DNA from: Pseudomonas sp. CROZ-RG-20F-R04-15
GTDB lineage: Bacteria; Pseudomonadota; Gammaproteobacteria; Pseudomonadales; Pseudomonadaceae
Assembly: GCF_022662375.1 (NCBI RefSeq)
Contig: NZ_JAKNQL010000002.1
Location: 248,001 to 312,000 of the forward strand
Direction of reading: 5' to 3'
DNA: 64,000 nt
Below, in pieces: positions 52,401 through 61,239 of this stretch; the first letter of the stretch is position 1; the number at the start of each line of letters is the position of its first letter. The position numbers were made by a program, and so were the translations under genes. The notes beneath the pieces were generated by a model. It saw only the letters and a program-made list of their open reading frames with translations. It made no database searches and was not told the origin of the DNA.

Positions 52401-53027
52401 TCACACGAGTGCGTTTCGTTTGGCCATCTCGATAAGTTCTACAAGGGATTTGGCTTTGAGTTTTTGCATCAGGCGTTTTTTGTAGGTGCTGACAGTCTTG
52501 TTACTGAGAAACATGCCCTTGGCTATTTCCTTGTTAGTGCGACCTTGGGCAAACAGTTGCAATACCATCAATTCGCGGTCGTTGACGGATTTGAACAGTT
52601 CCAGTTCGGCAAAACGAACGTCGTCGCTGCGAACCGGATTCAATGCCTGACTGGGGAAATAGTTGTAACCGGAAAGTACCGCTTTGATCGCACTGACCAG
52701 TTCGCTCAAGTCTTCCTGTTTACAGACATAACCCGATGCACCGGATTGCATGCAACGAATGCCGAAGAGGGTCGGACACTGTGCCGTCAGAATCAGGATT
52801 TTCAGCGGAGAGCCCATGGCATTGAAGCGGGCCAGGACTTCCAGGCCGTCGAGCTTGGGGATGCTCACATCGAGAATCACCAGATCGGGCATGCATTCGC
52901 GCACCATTTGCATGGCATCGACCCCGTTATCGGTTTCACCGACGACCTTGTAACCTTCATGCTCCAGCAGCATTCGAACGGCGAGACGGATGACCGGGTG
53001 ATCGTCGACAATAAAAACGGAGTTCAT
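52401..53027 (-). CDS. NarL/FixJ-family response regulator (BvgA/EvgA/RocA1 type)
   Basis: A 208-residue regulator. Receiver domain: VFIVDDHPVIRLA with acidic pair, phospho-Asp in PDLVILDVSIPKLDGLE, and Lys in SGYVCKQEDLSE. The LuxR-type helix-turn-helix is VNDRELMVLQLFAQGRTNKEIAKGMFLSNKTVSTYKKRLMQKL. It matches the partner kinase encoded downstream. The ATG at 53027 follows GGGATTTG and gives the length usual for BvgA and EvgA; the longer frame to 53063 adds 12 atypical residues. Targets are unknown; a palindromic region upstream may include an autoregulatory site. Confidence 0.92.
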   Translation of the reverse strand: MNSVFIVDDHPVIRLAVRMLLEHEGYKVVGETDNGVDAMQMVRECMPDLVILDVSIPKLDGLEVLARFNAMGSPLKILILTAQCPTLFGIRCMQSGASGYVCKQEDLSELVSAIKAVLSGYNYFPSQALNPVRSDDVRFAELELFKSVNDRELMVLQLFAQGRTNKEIAKGMFLSNKTVSTYKKRLMQKLKAKSLVELIEMAKRNALV

Positions 53028-53125
53028 AATCAAATCCCATGCAAGCACGAATAAAGCGCGCACCTTAGCTCAGTTGAATGAGCGCTCGCATGAAGTGACA
53101 TGGCTCTAGCCACGTTATCGGATTG

Positions 53126-53172
53126 TTCCTACAACTAATAAGGAAACGGACTACGGTCAAACTAGGTTTGAC
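53126..53172 (-). promoter_or_regulatory. Candidate regulator sites upstream of the BvgA/EvgA-type operon
   Basis: Two inverted repeats lie 100-150 bp before the response-regulator ATG. One is TTCCT-N10-AAGGAA (53126-53145), which on the minus strand has a TGTAGGAA half like the EvgA consensus as I recall it. The other is GTCAAAC-TAG-GTTTGAC (53156-53172), perfect 7-bp arms. The remaining bases of 53028-53341 hold no gene; the part near 53250-53330 is GC-rich and follows the dNTPase gene. Confidence 0.4.
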
Positions 53173-53341
53173 GTAAGGAAGTGCAGGATTTTAACAGGCT
53201 TATAGTTTGCCTTGAATGATTTGCAAGTGCTGGCTGTAAATGGTTTTTTATAGCTGTTTAAAGTTGCTGAATCATTGGCTGGCGGCAGTGCGTGCGGTGC
53301 CTGCGGGTGGCCAGTATCAATGGCCGCCCGCGTGCAATGGA

Positions 53342-54670
53342 TCAGTGACTGGAGCGACCGGTCATTTCCAGCGCCATGTCACTGGCGTAGCTGTCGGTCA
53401 TGCCGGCAATGAAGTCGATCATGCGCAGAAACGAGGTGTGTAACGAACCTTGCGGATCCGGTGCGTTACTGCCCAGCAGATCGAGAATGCGTCGGCTCTT
53501 GAACGACGGCGTGCGACCGTTGTGCTGTTCCAGCGCCGCGCCGCAGAACGAGTTGAGCAGGATCTCCAGCGTGGTATAGGCGCCGATCTCATGCAGGGTT
53601 TTGCGTTTGTCCTGAAAGATTTTCTTGCGGGCGATGTCCTTGGCATTCAACACGCAACGCTTGGCCGGACCGTGCATGTGTTCGACCAGATCGCCATGCA
53701 GCGTGCCCGCAAGCAATGCGTCCTGTTGCTCGACAAAGGCCCGCGCGGCGGCGTTGGTCAAATGCTCGATGGCCTTGCCGCGCAGAATCGCCAGTTTGCG
53801 TCGACGCGAATCCTGCGGGCCGAGCTGACGATAGGTTTCCGGCAGATCATCGCCCACCAGCCCGAGCAGCAGCGATTCGACTTCGGCATAGTCCAGCAGC
53901 TCCATTTCCAGGCCGTCTTCGAGATCGATCAGGGCGTAGCAAATGTCGTCGGCGGCTTCCATCAGGTAAACCAACGGGTGACGCGCCCAGCGTTGATCCT
54001 CGATTTGTGGCAGGCCCAGTTTGTGGGCGATCTGCTCGAGTAGCGGTAACTCGCTCTGATAACAGCCGAATTTGTGTTTCTTGTAGCCCAGGGAGTCGGC
54101 GTGGCGCGCGGTCCACGGGTATTTCAAGTAAGTGCCGAGAGTCGCGTAAGTCAGCCGTGTGCCGCCGTCGAACTGGTGGTACTCCAGCTGAGTCAGTACG
54201 CGAAAGCCTTGGGCATTGCCTTCGAAATTGAGGAAGTCAGCGCGTTCGGCTTCGCTCATGCCGTCGAGCCAGCCACGTCCGGCAGCCTGCTGAAACCAGT
54301 GGCGAATGGCATCTTCACCGGAGTGGCCGAACGGCGGATTGCCAATGTCGTGGGCCAGACACGCCGACTGCACGACCATACCGAGGTCGGCCGGATCGCA
54401 CCATTCGGGCAGGGCACTGCGCAGGGTTTCGCCCACCCGCATGCCTAGCGAGCGGCCGACGCAACTGACTTCCAGCGAGTGGGTCAGGCGCGTGTGGATG
54501 TGGTCGTTGCTGGTGACCGGATGCACTTGGGTCTTGCGTCCGAGGCGGCGGAAGGCACCGGAGAAAATGATGCGGTCATGGTCTTTGTGGAAAGGGCTGC
54601 GGCCAAGTTCTTGCGGGCTGTGCAGCGGCTTGCCGAGACGTTCGCGGTTGAGCAGGGTTTGCCAATCCAA
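53342..54670 (-). CDS. dNTP triphosphohydrolase (dGTPase-like), HD domain
   Basis: A 442-residue HD-superfamily enzyme that hydrolyses dNTPs to nucleoside and triphosphate. HD metal motifs: [35 protein letters not shown], and [18 protein letters not shown]. The start is a TTG at 54670, with GGAGAGAA 8 nt upstream; an internal ATG would remove the conserved [14 protein letters not shown] opening. It belongs to the non-E. coli Dgt group (dNTPase 2). It is encoded alone, between the regulator promoter region and the EAL gene. Confidence 0.93.
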   Translation of the reverse strand: MDWQTLLNRERLGKPLHSPQELGRSPFHKDHDRIIFSGAFRRLGRKTQVHPVTSNDHIHTRLTHSLEVSCVGRSLGMRVGETLRSALPEWCDPADLGMVVQSACLAHDIGNPPFGHSGEDAIRHWFQQAAGRGWLDGMSEAERADFLNFEGNAQGFRVLTQLEYHQFDGGTRLTYATLGTYLKYPWTARHADSLGYKKHKFGCYQSELPLLEQIAHKLGLPQIEDQRWARHPLVYLMEAADDICYALIDLEDGLEMELLDYAEVESLLLGLVGDDLPETYRQLGPQDSRRRKLAILRGKAIEHLTNAAARAFVEQQDALLAGTLHGDLVEHMHGPAKRCVLNAKDIARKKIFQDKRKTLHEIGAYTTLEILLNSFCGAALEQHNGRTPSFKSRRILDLLGSNAPDPQGSLHTSFLRMIDFIAGMTDSYASDMALEMTGRSSH

Positions 54671-54746
54671 GGCTGATTCTCTCCATCAGATGACTGGGGG
54701 CGTTGGCCCCTAGCTTCCCGGTTCACGCCCGGCCCTGCAAGCGGAA

Positions 54747-55910
54747 CTACAGTCCGGCGGCGTCAATGTCGATCAACAGCAAACGCTCACCGTTGTCGAA
54801 AAACTGCCCGGCCGTCAGGCAGTACTGGTTGCTGGTGGCATCGCGGTAGGTATTGGAAAGCGTCAAACGCCGCTCCTCCCAACCTTCGGCGAGCAAATGA
54901 TAGAAGTACGGACGCCACGACCAGTTGTGCCCCAGATAACGATTGTCGGCGACCCAGGCGTGCTGGCGCCATTCGAGATTGGGCGTCAGTTGTGTGCCGT
55001 GGCGATCGCATTGATAAAAGCGCAGCAACCAGGGGAAGGCGTCCAGTTGTGGCAATGCGCTCAACGGTGCGTGCGCCTGAGCCCAGGCTTGCAGGATCGA
55101 CATCAGTTCAGCGAGTTGCTGACGCATTTGCATCAGCCGACCGCGTTCCGCGAGTTTTTGCTGGACATAGCGCTGGCGCAGCTCGGCGAAGCGCTGGACG
55201 AACGCATCGGTGGCAAAGAACGCCTCCTGCGCTCGTGCGAAGAGGAATCCCTGCACGTAGCGCGAACCGCATTCCAGAGCGAAATTCAATTGTGCTTCGG
55301 TCTCGACGCCTTCGGCGATGATCCAGCAGCCGGTCTTTTCCGCCATCTGCGCCAGTGCCTTGACCACGTCACTGCTTGGCCCGCCCAATGCCGCAGCCTG
55401 GAACAGACGCATGTCGAGTTTGAGAATGTCCGGTTGCAGTGCCAGCACCCGATCCAGTTGCGAGTAGCCGGCGCCAAAGTCGTCGATGGCGATTCTTGCG
55501 CCCGCCTCGCGATAACGCGCGACCACTTCGGCCAGGCGTTGACCATTGCCGCCCAGCTCGGTGATTTCGAAAACAATACGTTGCGGATCGATGTTGTAGC
55601 GTGCCAATTGTTTGAGGCTGGGCAGGGCTTGATCGGCGCGCAGGCGACTGATCCAGCGCGGCGACATGTTCAGACTGAGAAACCAGTCTGCCGGGGCTTC
55701 GTGCAAGCGGCTCAAGGCGTTATCGCGGATTTGCCGGTCGAGACGGCGCAAGGCAATGGCGGGTGTACGCGAGTCGGCGAACAACGGCCCGACCGAAGTC
55801 AGTTGACCGTCGGCCTGACGCAGGCGACCCAATGCTTCGACGCCGGCAATACGTCCCGTGGCGGTATCGATGAAAGGCTGAAAGCAGGCGAGCGGTTGCC
55901 CGTCGATCAC
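54747..55910 (-). CDS. EAL-domain protein with C-terminal sensor-like region
   Basis: A 387-residue probable c-di-GMP phosphodiesterase. The EAL signature appears as GVEALGRLR, then NMSPRWIS, FEITELGG, IDDFGAGYSQLDR, and WIIAEGVETEAQ, so the main metal and catalytic residues are present. The last 120 residues, with FYQCDRHGTQLTPN and WSWRPYFYHLL, resemble a Cache-like module but lack a membrane anchor. GTG at 55910, five bases after AAGGAGG, is the best start; the ATG at 55961 has no ribosome site. No GGDEF domain is attached. Confidence 0.9.
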   Translation of the reverse strand: MIDGQPLACFQPFIDTATGRIAGVEALGRLRQADGQLTSVGPLFADSRTPAIALRRLDRQIRDNALSRLHEAPADWFLSLNMSPRWISRLRADQALPSLKQLARYNIDPQRIVFEITELGGNGQRLAEVVARYREAGARIAIDDFGAGYSQLDRVLALQPDILKLDMRLFQAAALGGPSSDVVKALAQMAEKTGCWIIAEGVETEAQLNFALECGSRYVQGFLFARAQEAFFATDAFVQRFAELRQRYVQQKLAERGRLMQMRQQLAELMSILQAWAQAHAPLSALPQLDAFPWLLRFYQCDRHGTQLTPNLEWRQHAWVADNRYLGHNWSWRPYFYHLLAEGWEERRLTLSNTYRDATSNQYCLTAGQFFDNGERLLLIDIDAAGL

Positions 55911-56031
55911 GGGGCCTCCTTGGTTCTTGTTTTGGTTGAACCCCGCCAGCCGGGTAGGCATACGGGATTGAACCTCCGGATAAAGAGGTTCATCCCGCCG
56001 CTATTGCAAGAATGTAGCCAGATAGATCTGC

Positions 56032-56370
56032 TTAGCGTTTTGCCGAACTCTGCATCACCAGTTTGATCAGCGGTCCGAGACTGGTGCCGAGGCGGATCAA
56101 GCGAGTCAATCCGCCAACGCCGCCGCTTTTCGCGCCTTTGCCGGTGATAAAGCCCAATAGCGTGACGGCAGCCACGCCCCACAAAGGCGCGTGTTTGATG
56201 CCGAAACCGCCTTGCAGATTCTGCGTCATGCCGCGAATGCGTTGCAGTGGTTGCAGGACTTGCCCGGTTTCATGGCGGATTTCCTGGCGATGCATTTCCA
56301 TGCGCAGGCGGATCAACGCCTTGCGCATTTCCCGGCGCGAGCTGTTGTGTGGCAGTTCAGGCAGGCTCAT
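56032..56370 (-). CDS. Small membrane protein of yqjK-like position
   Basis: A 112-residue protein: a basic N-terminus with possible coiled coil (REMRKALIRLRMEMHRQEIRHETGQ, first 40 residues), one membrane helix near 63-80 (LWGVAAVTLLGFITG) and a Gly-rich tail. It overlaps the holin-like gene by 4 bp (ATGA) as the third gene of the operon, the position of YqjK in E. coli, though sequence similarity to YqjK is not obvious. No function is proposed. Confidence 0.78.
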   Translation of the reverse strand: MSLPELPHNSSRREMRKALIRLRMEMHRQEIRHETGQVLQPLQRIRGMTQNLQGGFGIKHAPLWGVAAVTLLGFITGKGAKSGGVGGLTRLIRLGTSLGPLIKLVMQSSAKR

Positions 56371-56753
56371 GGCAGCAGGCGCTCCCGGTCGTTGGCCAGC
56401 TCTTCGAGCGTGCCGTGGAAAGGCGAGGATTCATCGAAGATCGCCGCTTTGAGGCGCAGTCCGCAGAAGATCGAGGCCAGGGTGTAGAAAACGCACAGGC
56501 CAATGATCGCCGCCAGGCGGTAAGTGTCCCAGAACACGATCATCACCAAGGTCGACAATCCCACCAGCAACAACAGGGCAAAAACCAGGGCCAGGCCGGC
56601 GAACAGCAACAGGCTGACGGTACGGGATTTCTGCTCCTGCAATTCGATGCCGAACAATTCGACATGGCTGTGCAGCAGACCAAGAACGGCGGCGCCCAAG
56701 CGTCGTGTGGAGGAGGCGGTGCCCGCAGTCGGGCCGGATTCACCGATCGACAT
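56367..56753 (-). CDS. Phage-holin-III superfamily membrane protein (YqjE type)
   Basis: A 128-residue protein with two membrane helices at about 45-70 and 75-100 (SLLLFAGLALVFALLLLVGLS and RLAAIIGLCVFYTLASIFCG) after a soluble start. E. coli YqjE is the closest named analogue, an inner-membrane protein co-transcribed with YqjD. The gene begins 3 bp after the YqjD-like stop and overlaps the next by 4 bp. Confidence 0.87.
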   Translation of the reverse strand: MSIGESGPTAGTASSTRRLGAAVLGLLHSHVELFGIELQEQKSRTVSLLLFAGLALVFALLLLVGLSTLVMIVFWDTYRLAAIIGLCVFYTLASIFCGLRLKAAIFDESSPFHGTLEELANDRERLLP

Positions 56754-56756
56754 AAT

Positions 56757-57071
56757 TCAGCGCCGAGTGGCTAGCAGGCCAATCAGGAAGCCGACACCGG
56801 CGGCGATGCCGACCGACTGCCACGGATTGGCCGAGACGTAATCTTCAGTGGCGGTCACCGCTGCCTGACCACGTTCACGCAGGGTGTCTTCGGTCAGTTT
56901 CAGGGTTTCGCGGGCGCGCAGCAGGCTGTCGTGAATCTGCTCGCGCAGTTCATCAGCCTGATCGCCGGCCAGGGTGGCGGTGTGCTCGAGCAACCGTTCG
57001 GTGTCGGCGACCAAAGTCTGGAAGTCGTTCATGAGGATTTCTTGAGCGGTCTTTGCCTTGATGCTGGCCAT
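56757..57071 (-). CDS. DUF883 family membrane-anchored protein (ElaB/YqjD type)
   Basis: A 104-residue protein: a long amphipathic helix (LVADTERLLEHTATLAGDQADELR on) followed by a C-terminal membrane helix and short tail, with NPWQSVGIAAGVGFLIGLLATRR at the end. That end motif is the ElaB/YqjD/YgaM hallmark. In E. coli these proteins attach to ribosomes and the inner membrane in stationary phase. First gene of a three-gene operon with the YqjE-like and small membrane-protein genes. Confidence 0.92.
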   Translation of the reverse strand: MASIKAKTAQEILMNDFQTLVADTERLLEHTATLAGDQADELREQIHDSLLRARETLKLTEDTLRERGQAAVTATEDYVSANPWQSVGIAAGVGFLIGLLATRR

Positions 57072-57376
57072 GGGTGGATCTCCGTAAGTGACGTCTGAAG
57101 CGTTCGAGTATGAGCCTTGCGCGAAGGTTCAGTACAAATGACTGGTACAACTTTTGCTGTGTCGTGGTGCGTCGCTCGCCCGTTGTGCGCTGTTGCCGGG
57201 CGTGCGCCTCGAGAAACCTTATCCCAAACAAGCCCGGTTCGTGTCAGGACATCGACCTTGTGCGCCAAAGCAGTTCGCCGCATCTGCGGATCAGTGACTG
57301 CGCGGTCGCAACTTGGTGCATGAAATGTGCGCATGAACCGCTTTGGTGCCTTTTTCGCCTTTAGGTCTGCCTGCTC
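57072..57376. other. Divergent intergenic region before the ammonium transporter
   Basis: A 305-bp gap must contain promoters for the YqjD-type operon and amt. TTGGTGCA (57313-57320) and CTTTGGTGC (57341-57349) resemble NtrC half-sites, and TGCGCCAAAG near 57260 resembles the inverse. A GG-N10-GC pair at 57345-57358 mimics a sigma-54 promoter but lies too near the amt ATG to work well. No clear gene is present. Confidence 0.4.
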
Positions 57377-58585
57377 ATGGAAAATCTGCTAAGCGCTGTG
57401 GACACGCTGGTTCACAGCTCCAATACCTTATTCATTCTGATCGGTGCGGTGATGGTGCTGGCGATGCACGCCGGCTTCGCCTTTCTGGAAGTCGGTACGG
57501 TCCGCCAGAAAAACCAGGTCAATGCGCTGTCGAAAATTCTCAGTGACTTCGCCGTCTCGACTTTGGCCTATTTCTTTATAGGCTATTGGATCTCCTATGG
57601 CGTGACGTTTATGCAGCCGGCGGCGGTGCTGAGTGCCGATCACGGTTATGGACTGGTGAAGTTTTTCTTCCTGCTGACCTTCGCAGCCGCGATCCCGGCG
57701 ATCATTTCCGGTGGCATCGCCGAGCGCGCGCGTTTCGTGCCGCAGTTGTGCGCCACGGCATTGATCGTCGCGTTCATCTATCCGTTCTTCGAAGGCATGA
57801 TCTGGAACGGCAACTACGGTCTGCAAGCGTGGCTGACGGCGCAGTTCGGTGCCGCTTTCCATGATTTCGCCGGGTCCGTCGTGGTGCATGCCATGGGCGG
57901 CTGGCTGGCGCTGGCGGCGGTGCTGTTGCTGGGGCCACGCAATGGTCGTTACCGCGACGGTCGCCTGGTCGCGTTCGCACCGTCGAGCATTCCCTTTCTG
58001 GCGCTGGGCTCGTGGATTCTGATTGTCGGCTGGTTCGGTTTCAACGTGATGAGCGCGCAGACGCTGCAAGGCGTCAGCGGTCTGGTGGCGGTCAATTCGT
58101 TGATGGCGATGGTCGGCGGCACCATGGCGGCACTGCTCGTCGGGCGCAATGACCCGGGCTTTCTGCACAATGGGCCACTGGCCGGGCTGGTGGCGATCTG
58201 TGCCGGCTCCGATCTGATGCATCCGGTCGGTGCGCTGGTGACCGGCGCGGTCGCTGGCGCGCTGTTTGTCTGGTGCTTTACCGCCGCGCAGGTGAATTGG
58301 CGCATCGACGATGTCTTGGGTGTCTGGCCATTGCACGGTTTGTGCGGTGTCTGGGGCGGGATTGCCTGCGGGATTTTCGGCCAGACCGCGCTCGGCGGGA
58401 TCGGTGGCGTCAGCCTGATCAGTCAGTTGATCGGCACTGCACTCGGCGTTGCGGTGGCGCTGATCGGTGGCTTCGTCGTCTACGGCGTGATCAAGGCGCT
58501 GCACGGGCTGCGCCTGAGTCAGGAACAAGAGTATTACGGCGCCGATCTGTCGTTGCACAAGATCGGCGCGGTAAGTCAGGACTAG
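57377..58585 (+). CDS. Ammonium transporter, Amt family
   Basis: A 402-residue protein with 11 predicted membrane helices. The pore signatures include FAFLEVGTVRQKN, the twin-His residues in VVHAMGGW and PLHGLCGVWG, and the ammonium recruitment region of helix 3-4. It lacks the long cytoplasmic tail of some AmtB and is not adjacent to a glnK gene, so it is a stand-alone Amt. Nitrogen control is likely through NtrC. Its TAG stop overlaps the antiporter's stop by three bases (CTAG). Confidence 0.93.
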   Translation: MENLLSAVDTLVHSSNTLFILIGAVMVLAMHAGFAFLEVGTVRQKNQVNALSKILSDFAVSTLAYFFIGYWISYGVTFMQPAAVLSADHGYGLVKFFFLLTFAAAIPAIISGGIAERARFVPQLCATALIVAFIYPFFEGMIWNGNYGLQAWLTAQFGAAFHDFAGSVVVHAMGGWLALAAVLLLGPRNGRYRDGRLVAFAPSSIPFLALGSWILIVGWFGFNVMSAQTLQGVSGLVAVNSLMAMVGGTMAALLVGRNDPGFLHNGPLAGLVAICAGSDLMHPVGALVTGAVAGALFVWCFTAAQVNWRIDDVLGVWPLHGLCGVWGGIACGIFGQTALGGIGGVSLISQLIGTALGVAVALIGGFVVYGVIKALHGLRLSQEQEYYGADLSLHKIGAVSQD

Positions 58586-60294
58586 GTTTCGGCATCGTCG
58601 GTACCGGGATAAAAACCGTGGAGCAGGCGATAGCGGTCGATGCGCACCTGATCGACTTGTTCCTGTACCTGATGCGCCGGCAGGCCGAGCATGATCAAGG
58701 CGTGAGAGGCGAGCATCAGGCTCGACTCCAACAGTTCCGGCACCACTTCGGTGGCGCCGGCGGCTTTCAACTCGGCCCATTGGCTGTCGTCGCGGGTGCG
58801 CACCAGAATCGGCACGTGGGCGTTGAGCCGGCGCGCTTCCTTGAGGATGCGCAGGGCAATGTCGCTCTGATCCACGGCAACCACTAGCAGTCTGGCGCGC
58901 AGCAGGCCGACGGCGTTCAGCAGATCGCCGCGCGACGAGTCGCCGTAATGCACGTCGCTTTCTCCGCTGGCGGCTTCCTGTACCCGGACCGGGTCATTGT
59001 CCAGCGCGATATAAGGCTGTCTGGCATTGCGCATGAACCGCCCGATGGATTGGCCGACGCGGCCGTAGCCACAAATCACCACGTGCTGGTTGAGGTCGGC
59101 GTTGAGCGCGCTGATCTCTTCGATCTTTGCTTCTTGATTGGGTTTGCGATGCAGCACTGCCGCGATGCGTGGCGCTGCACGCAGCAACAGTGGCGTCAGC
59201 AGCATCGAGCAGAATGTTGCGGCGAGCAGCAGGTCACCCAGTGCCTCGGGCATCATGCTGTTCTGCTGCATCTGCGCCATCAGCGCGAAGCAGAACTCGC
59301 CGCCCTGAGCCAACGCCAGGCCACTGCGCCACGCCGTTTCGCTGTCACTGCCGCGCCACTTCACCAGCAGTGCCACGACGATGCCCTTGATCACCATCAA
59401 TCCGACGGTGAGCCCGACGATCAGCAGGCTGTGACTGACGAACAGTTGCAGGTCGATGAGCATGCCTATGCTGACGAAAAACACTCCGAGCAGGATGTCG
59501 CGAAAGGGGCGGATGTCGGCCTCGATCTGGTGTCGATAGTGGCTTTCACCGAGCAACATGCCGGCCAGAAACGCACCGAGGGCAGGGGACAGGCCGAGCA
59601 GGTGAGTCAGCCACGCCGTCAATAGCACGATCACCAGCGCCAGCAGGACAAACAATTCTGCCGAGCGTGAGGCGGCCACTTCGTGGAACAGCCTCGGCAG
59701 CAACCAGCGACTGGCCAGCAGCAGACCGACAAACAGCACCACGGTCTTCGCCAGCGTCAGTGGCAGCGCCCAATACCACGCTTGCTCGCTGCTACCGGCG
59801 AACACTGGCACCAACGTCAGCAGCAATACCGCAACCACGTCCTGAAACAGCAGAACGCCAACGGCATTCTGGCCATGGCTGCTGAACACTTCGCCGAGGC
59901 TGCCCAGTTCTTTGGTCACAATGGCTGTTGATGACAGCGAAAGCCCGGCGCCGAGCAACAGTGCAGGCGTCATCGGCATGCCCAGCAGCATCAGCAGCAG
60001 ACCTAGCAATGCCGTACTGATCAGTACTTGCTGACTGCCGAGCCGGAACACCACCTGGCGCAGGGCAATCATCTTCGACAGGGAGAATTCCAGACCCAGA
60101 GAAAACAACAGAAACACCACGCCCAGTTCCGCCACGTCAGGCAGGTGTTCGCTCTCGTTGACCCAGTCGAAGGCACTCGGCCCGACCAGCAGTCCCACGC
60201 ACAGATAACCCAGAACCGGCGGCAGACGCAGCCGACGAAACAGGGCAATCACCACGAGGGACGAGGCGAGGATGATCAACAGATTGGCAAACAC
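58582..60294 (-). CDS. CPA2 monovalent cation:proton antiporter with RCK domain (Kef/YbaL type)
   Basis: A 570-residue antiporter. Twelve or more membrane helices cover residues 1-390, with the ion-binding region around LSLSSTAIVTKELGSLGE and LLFQDVVAV, then a cytoplasmic TrkA-N (RCK) domain from about 405 with the Rossmann motif VVICGYGRVGQSIGRFM. It exports K+ or Na+ against protons, regulated by nucleotides. GTG at 60294 has GGAG 7 nt upstream and starts VFANLLIILASS, which is the first helix. Convergent with amt, with overlapping stops. Confidence 0.9.
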   Translation of the reverse strand: MFANLLIILASSLVVIALFRRLRLPPVLGYLCVGLLVGPSAFDWVNESEHLPDVAELGVVFLLFSLGLEFSLSKMIALRQVVFRLGSQQVLISTALLGLLLMLLGMPMTPALLLGAGLSLSSTAIVTKELGSLGEVFSSHGQNAVGVLLFQDVVAVLLLTLVPVFAGSSEQAWYWALPLTLAKTVVLFVGLLLASRWLLPRLFHEVAASRSAELFVLLALVIVLLTAWLTHLLGLSPALGAFLAGMLLGESHYRHQIEADIRPFRDILLGVFFVSIGMLIDLQLFVSHSLLIVGLTVGLMVIKGIVVALLVKWRGSDSETAWRSGLALAQGGEFCFALMAQMQQNSMMPEALGDLLLAATFCSMLLTPLLLRAAPRIAAVLHRKPNQEAKIEEISALNADLNQHVVICGYGRVGQSIGRFMRNARQPYIALDNDPVRVQEAASGESDVHYGDSSRGDLLNAVGLLRARLLVVAVDQSDIALRILKEARRLNAHVPILVRTRDDSQWAELKAAGATEVVPELLESSLMLASHALIMLGLPAHQVQEQVDQVRIDRYRLLHGFYPGTDDAET

Positions 60295-60502
60295 TGGACA
60301 CTCCGATGTCAGATTCAGGCTTTTCAAGCGTAGAGGCAAAAAGACCGGGAGGATCGCGTAATTGGTTTTTCTGCGGACTGATTTGCGTCAGGGTTTTGCC
60401 TGTGGACCCTGTCTTCGGCGCTGGAGCCTTTGGGCGGCGGTGGCTCGACGGGTTTTGCGGTGCGGCCTAGAATAGGCCCACTCATTTTTTGGTTGAGCGC
60501 TC

Positions 60503-60739
60503 ATGCTTCCTGAATGTCAGCTGTTCGGCACCCTCGGGTGTCATCTGTGTGAAGTCGCTGAGGCCGAGTTGATGCCTTTCGTTGAGCACGGCCTGCTGGT
60601 TGAACTGGTCGATATTGCTGACGACGAAAGGTGGTTTGAGGCTTACAGTCTAAAGATTCCGGTGTTGCGTCGCGTCGACACAGGGGCCGAATTAGGCTGG
60701 CCGTTCAGCTCCGATGAAGTAGTAGCGTTTCTAGGTTAA
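60503..60739 (+). CDS. Glutaredoxin-like small protein
   Basis: A 78-residue thioredoxin-fold protein (DUF836-type): QLFGTLGCHLCEVAEAELMPF contains a CHLC site at residues 13-16, and KIPVLRRVDTGAELGWPFSSDEV is the cis-Pro and glutathione-site half. Such short members are common next to housekeeping genes and have no confirmed partner. GAGCGCTC precedes the ATG weakly. It is monocistronic. Confidence 0.88.
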   Translation: MLPECQLFGTLGCHLCEVAEAELMPFVEHGLLVELVDIADDERWFEAYSLKIPVLRRVDTGAELGWPFSSDEVVAFLG

Positions 60740-60812
60740 TTAGTATTTTCCCGTTCATCCCGCCGGTCGCCGCTGCCATCCATTCCTTGGCATTTTGCGG
60801 TTTGCTCGGTTA

Positions 60813-60828
60813 CTGTATGTTCATACAG
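60813..60828 (+). promoter_or_regulatory. LexA (SOS) box
   Basis: CTGTATGTTCATACAG fits the gammaproteobacterial LexA consensus CTGT-N8-ACAG fully. It is part of a 9-bp-arm palindrome TACTGTATG-TT-CATACAGTA and overlaps a likely -10 box TATGTT (60816-60821). The next start codon is 24 bp away. Confidence 0.85.
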
Positions 60829-60851
60829 TAAATGCGTCAGAGGGATGAACC

Positions 60852-61169
60852 GTGGTCAATGTCGAACAGTTGAAGAACAGCGTGAACCGGATGTCGGTTG
60901 ACGTGGTGCGCGAGGCCGTTCTCGAATTGCGCCTGGACGGGCTGGTCACGGAAGGCAAGACGCCGTTCAACAAACTGCATTTCAACACCTGCTTTGCCGA
61001 GATCGAGGCCTTGTTTCAGCGTGCCGGTTATCACAAACAGTTGGATGTGGTCGGTTATCAGGGTTTGCTCTACGCCTTGTACGACCCGGGCCGCTGGGAG
61101 GCGGTCGATGTGTTGCGCTGGCTCAAGGAGTTCACCGACGCCGCGGCGCTGAAAACGATTCCGGCCTGA
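60852..61169 (+). CDS. Probable SOS-regulated small protein, 105 aa
   Basis: A 105-residue soluble protein that I do not recognise: MVNVEQLKNSVNRMSVDVVREAVLELRLDG at the start, then FNTCFAEIEALFQRAGYHKQL and YDPGRWEAVDVLRWLKEFTD. It is mainly helical with a few aromatic residues and no Zn site. The GTG at 60852 follows AGAGGGATG. A perfect LexA box lies just upstream, so expression should rise with DNA damage. It is not a homologue of YebG, SulA or a polymerase. Confidence 0.8.
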   Translation: MVNVEQLKNSVNRMSVDVVREAVLELRLDGLVTEGKTPFNKLHFNTCFAEIEALFQRAGYHKQLDVVGYQGLLYALYDPGRWEAVDVLRWLKEFTDAAALKTIPA

Positions 61170-61239
61170 GCATTCTGCGCTAGGTTCGTTTCCCTCAGTG
61201 CTGGATAATGCCGCCCTGTATTGAGGGTTCGATTTCCGT

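Noticed and set aside
54748..55961. ATG start at 55961 for the EAL protein
   Set aside because: The GTG at 55910 follows a near-perfect AAGGAGG ribosome site, unlike the ATG.
57342..57358. Sigma-54 promoter for amt
   Set aside because: GG-N10-GC fits, but its start would lie about 7 bp before the ATG, removing the ribosome site, and -24/-12 flanks match poorly.
57428..58780. 450-codon open frame opposite amt
   Set aside because: Antisense to a well-supported ammonium transporter, rich in Arg/His/Gln as expected of shadow frames.
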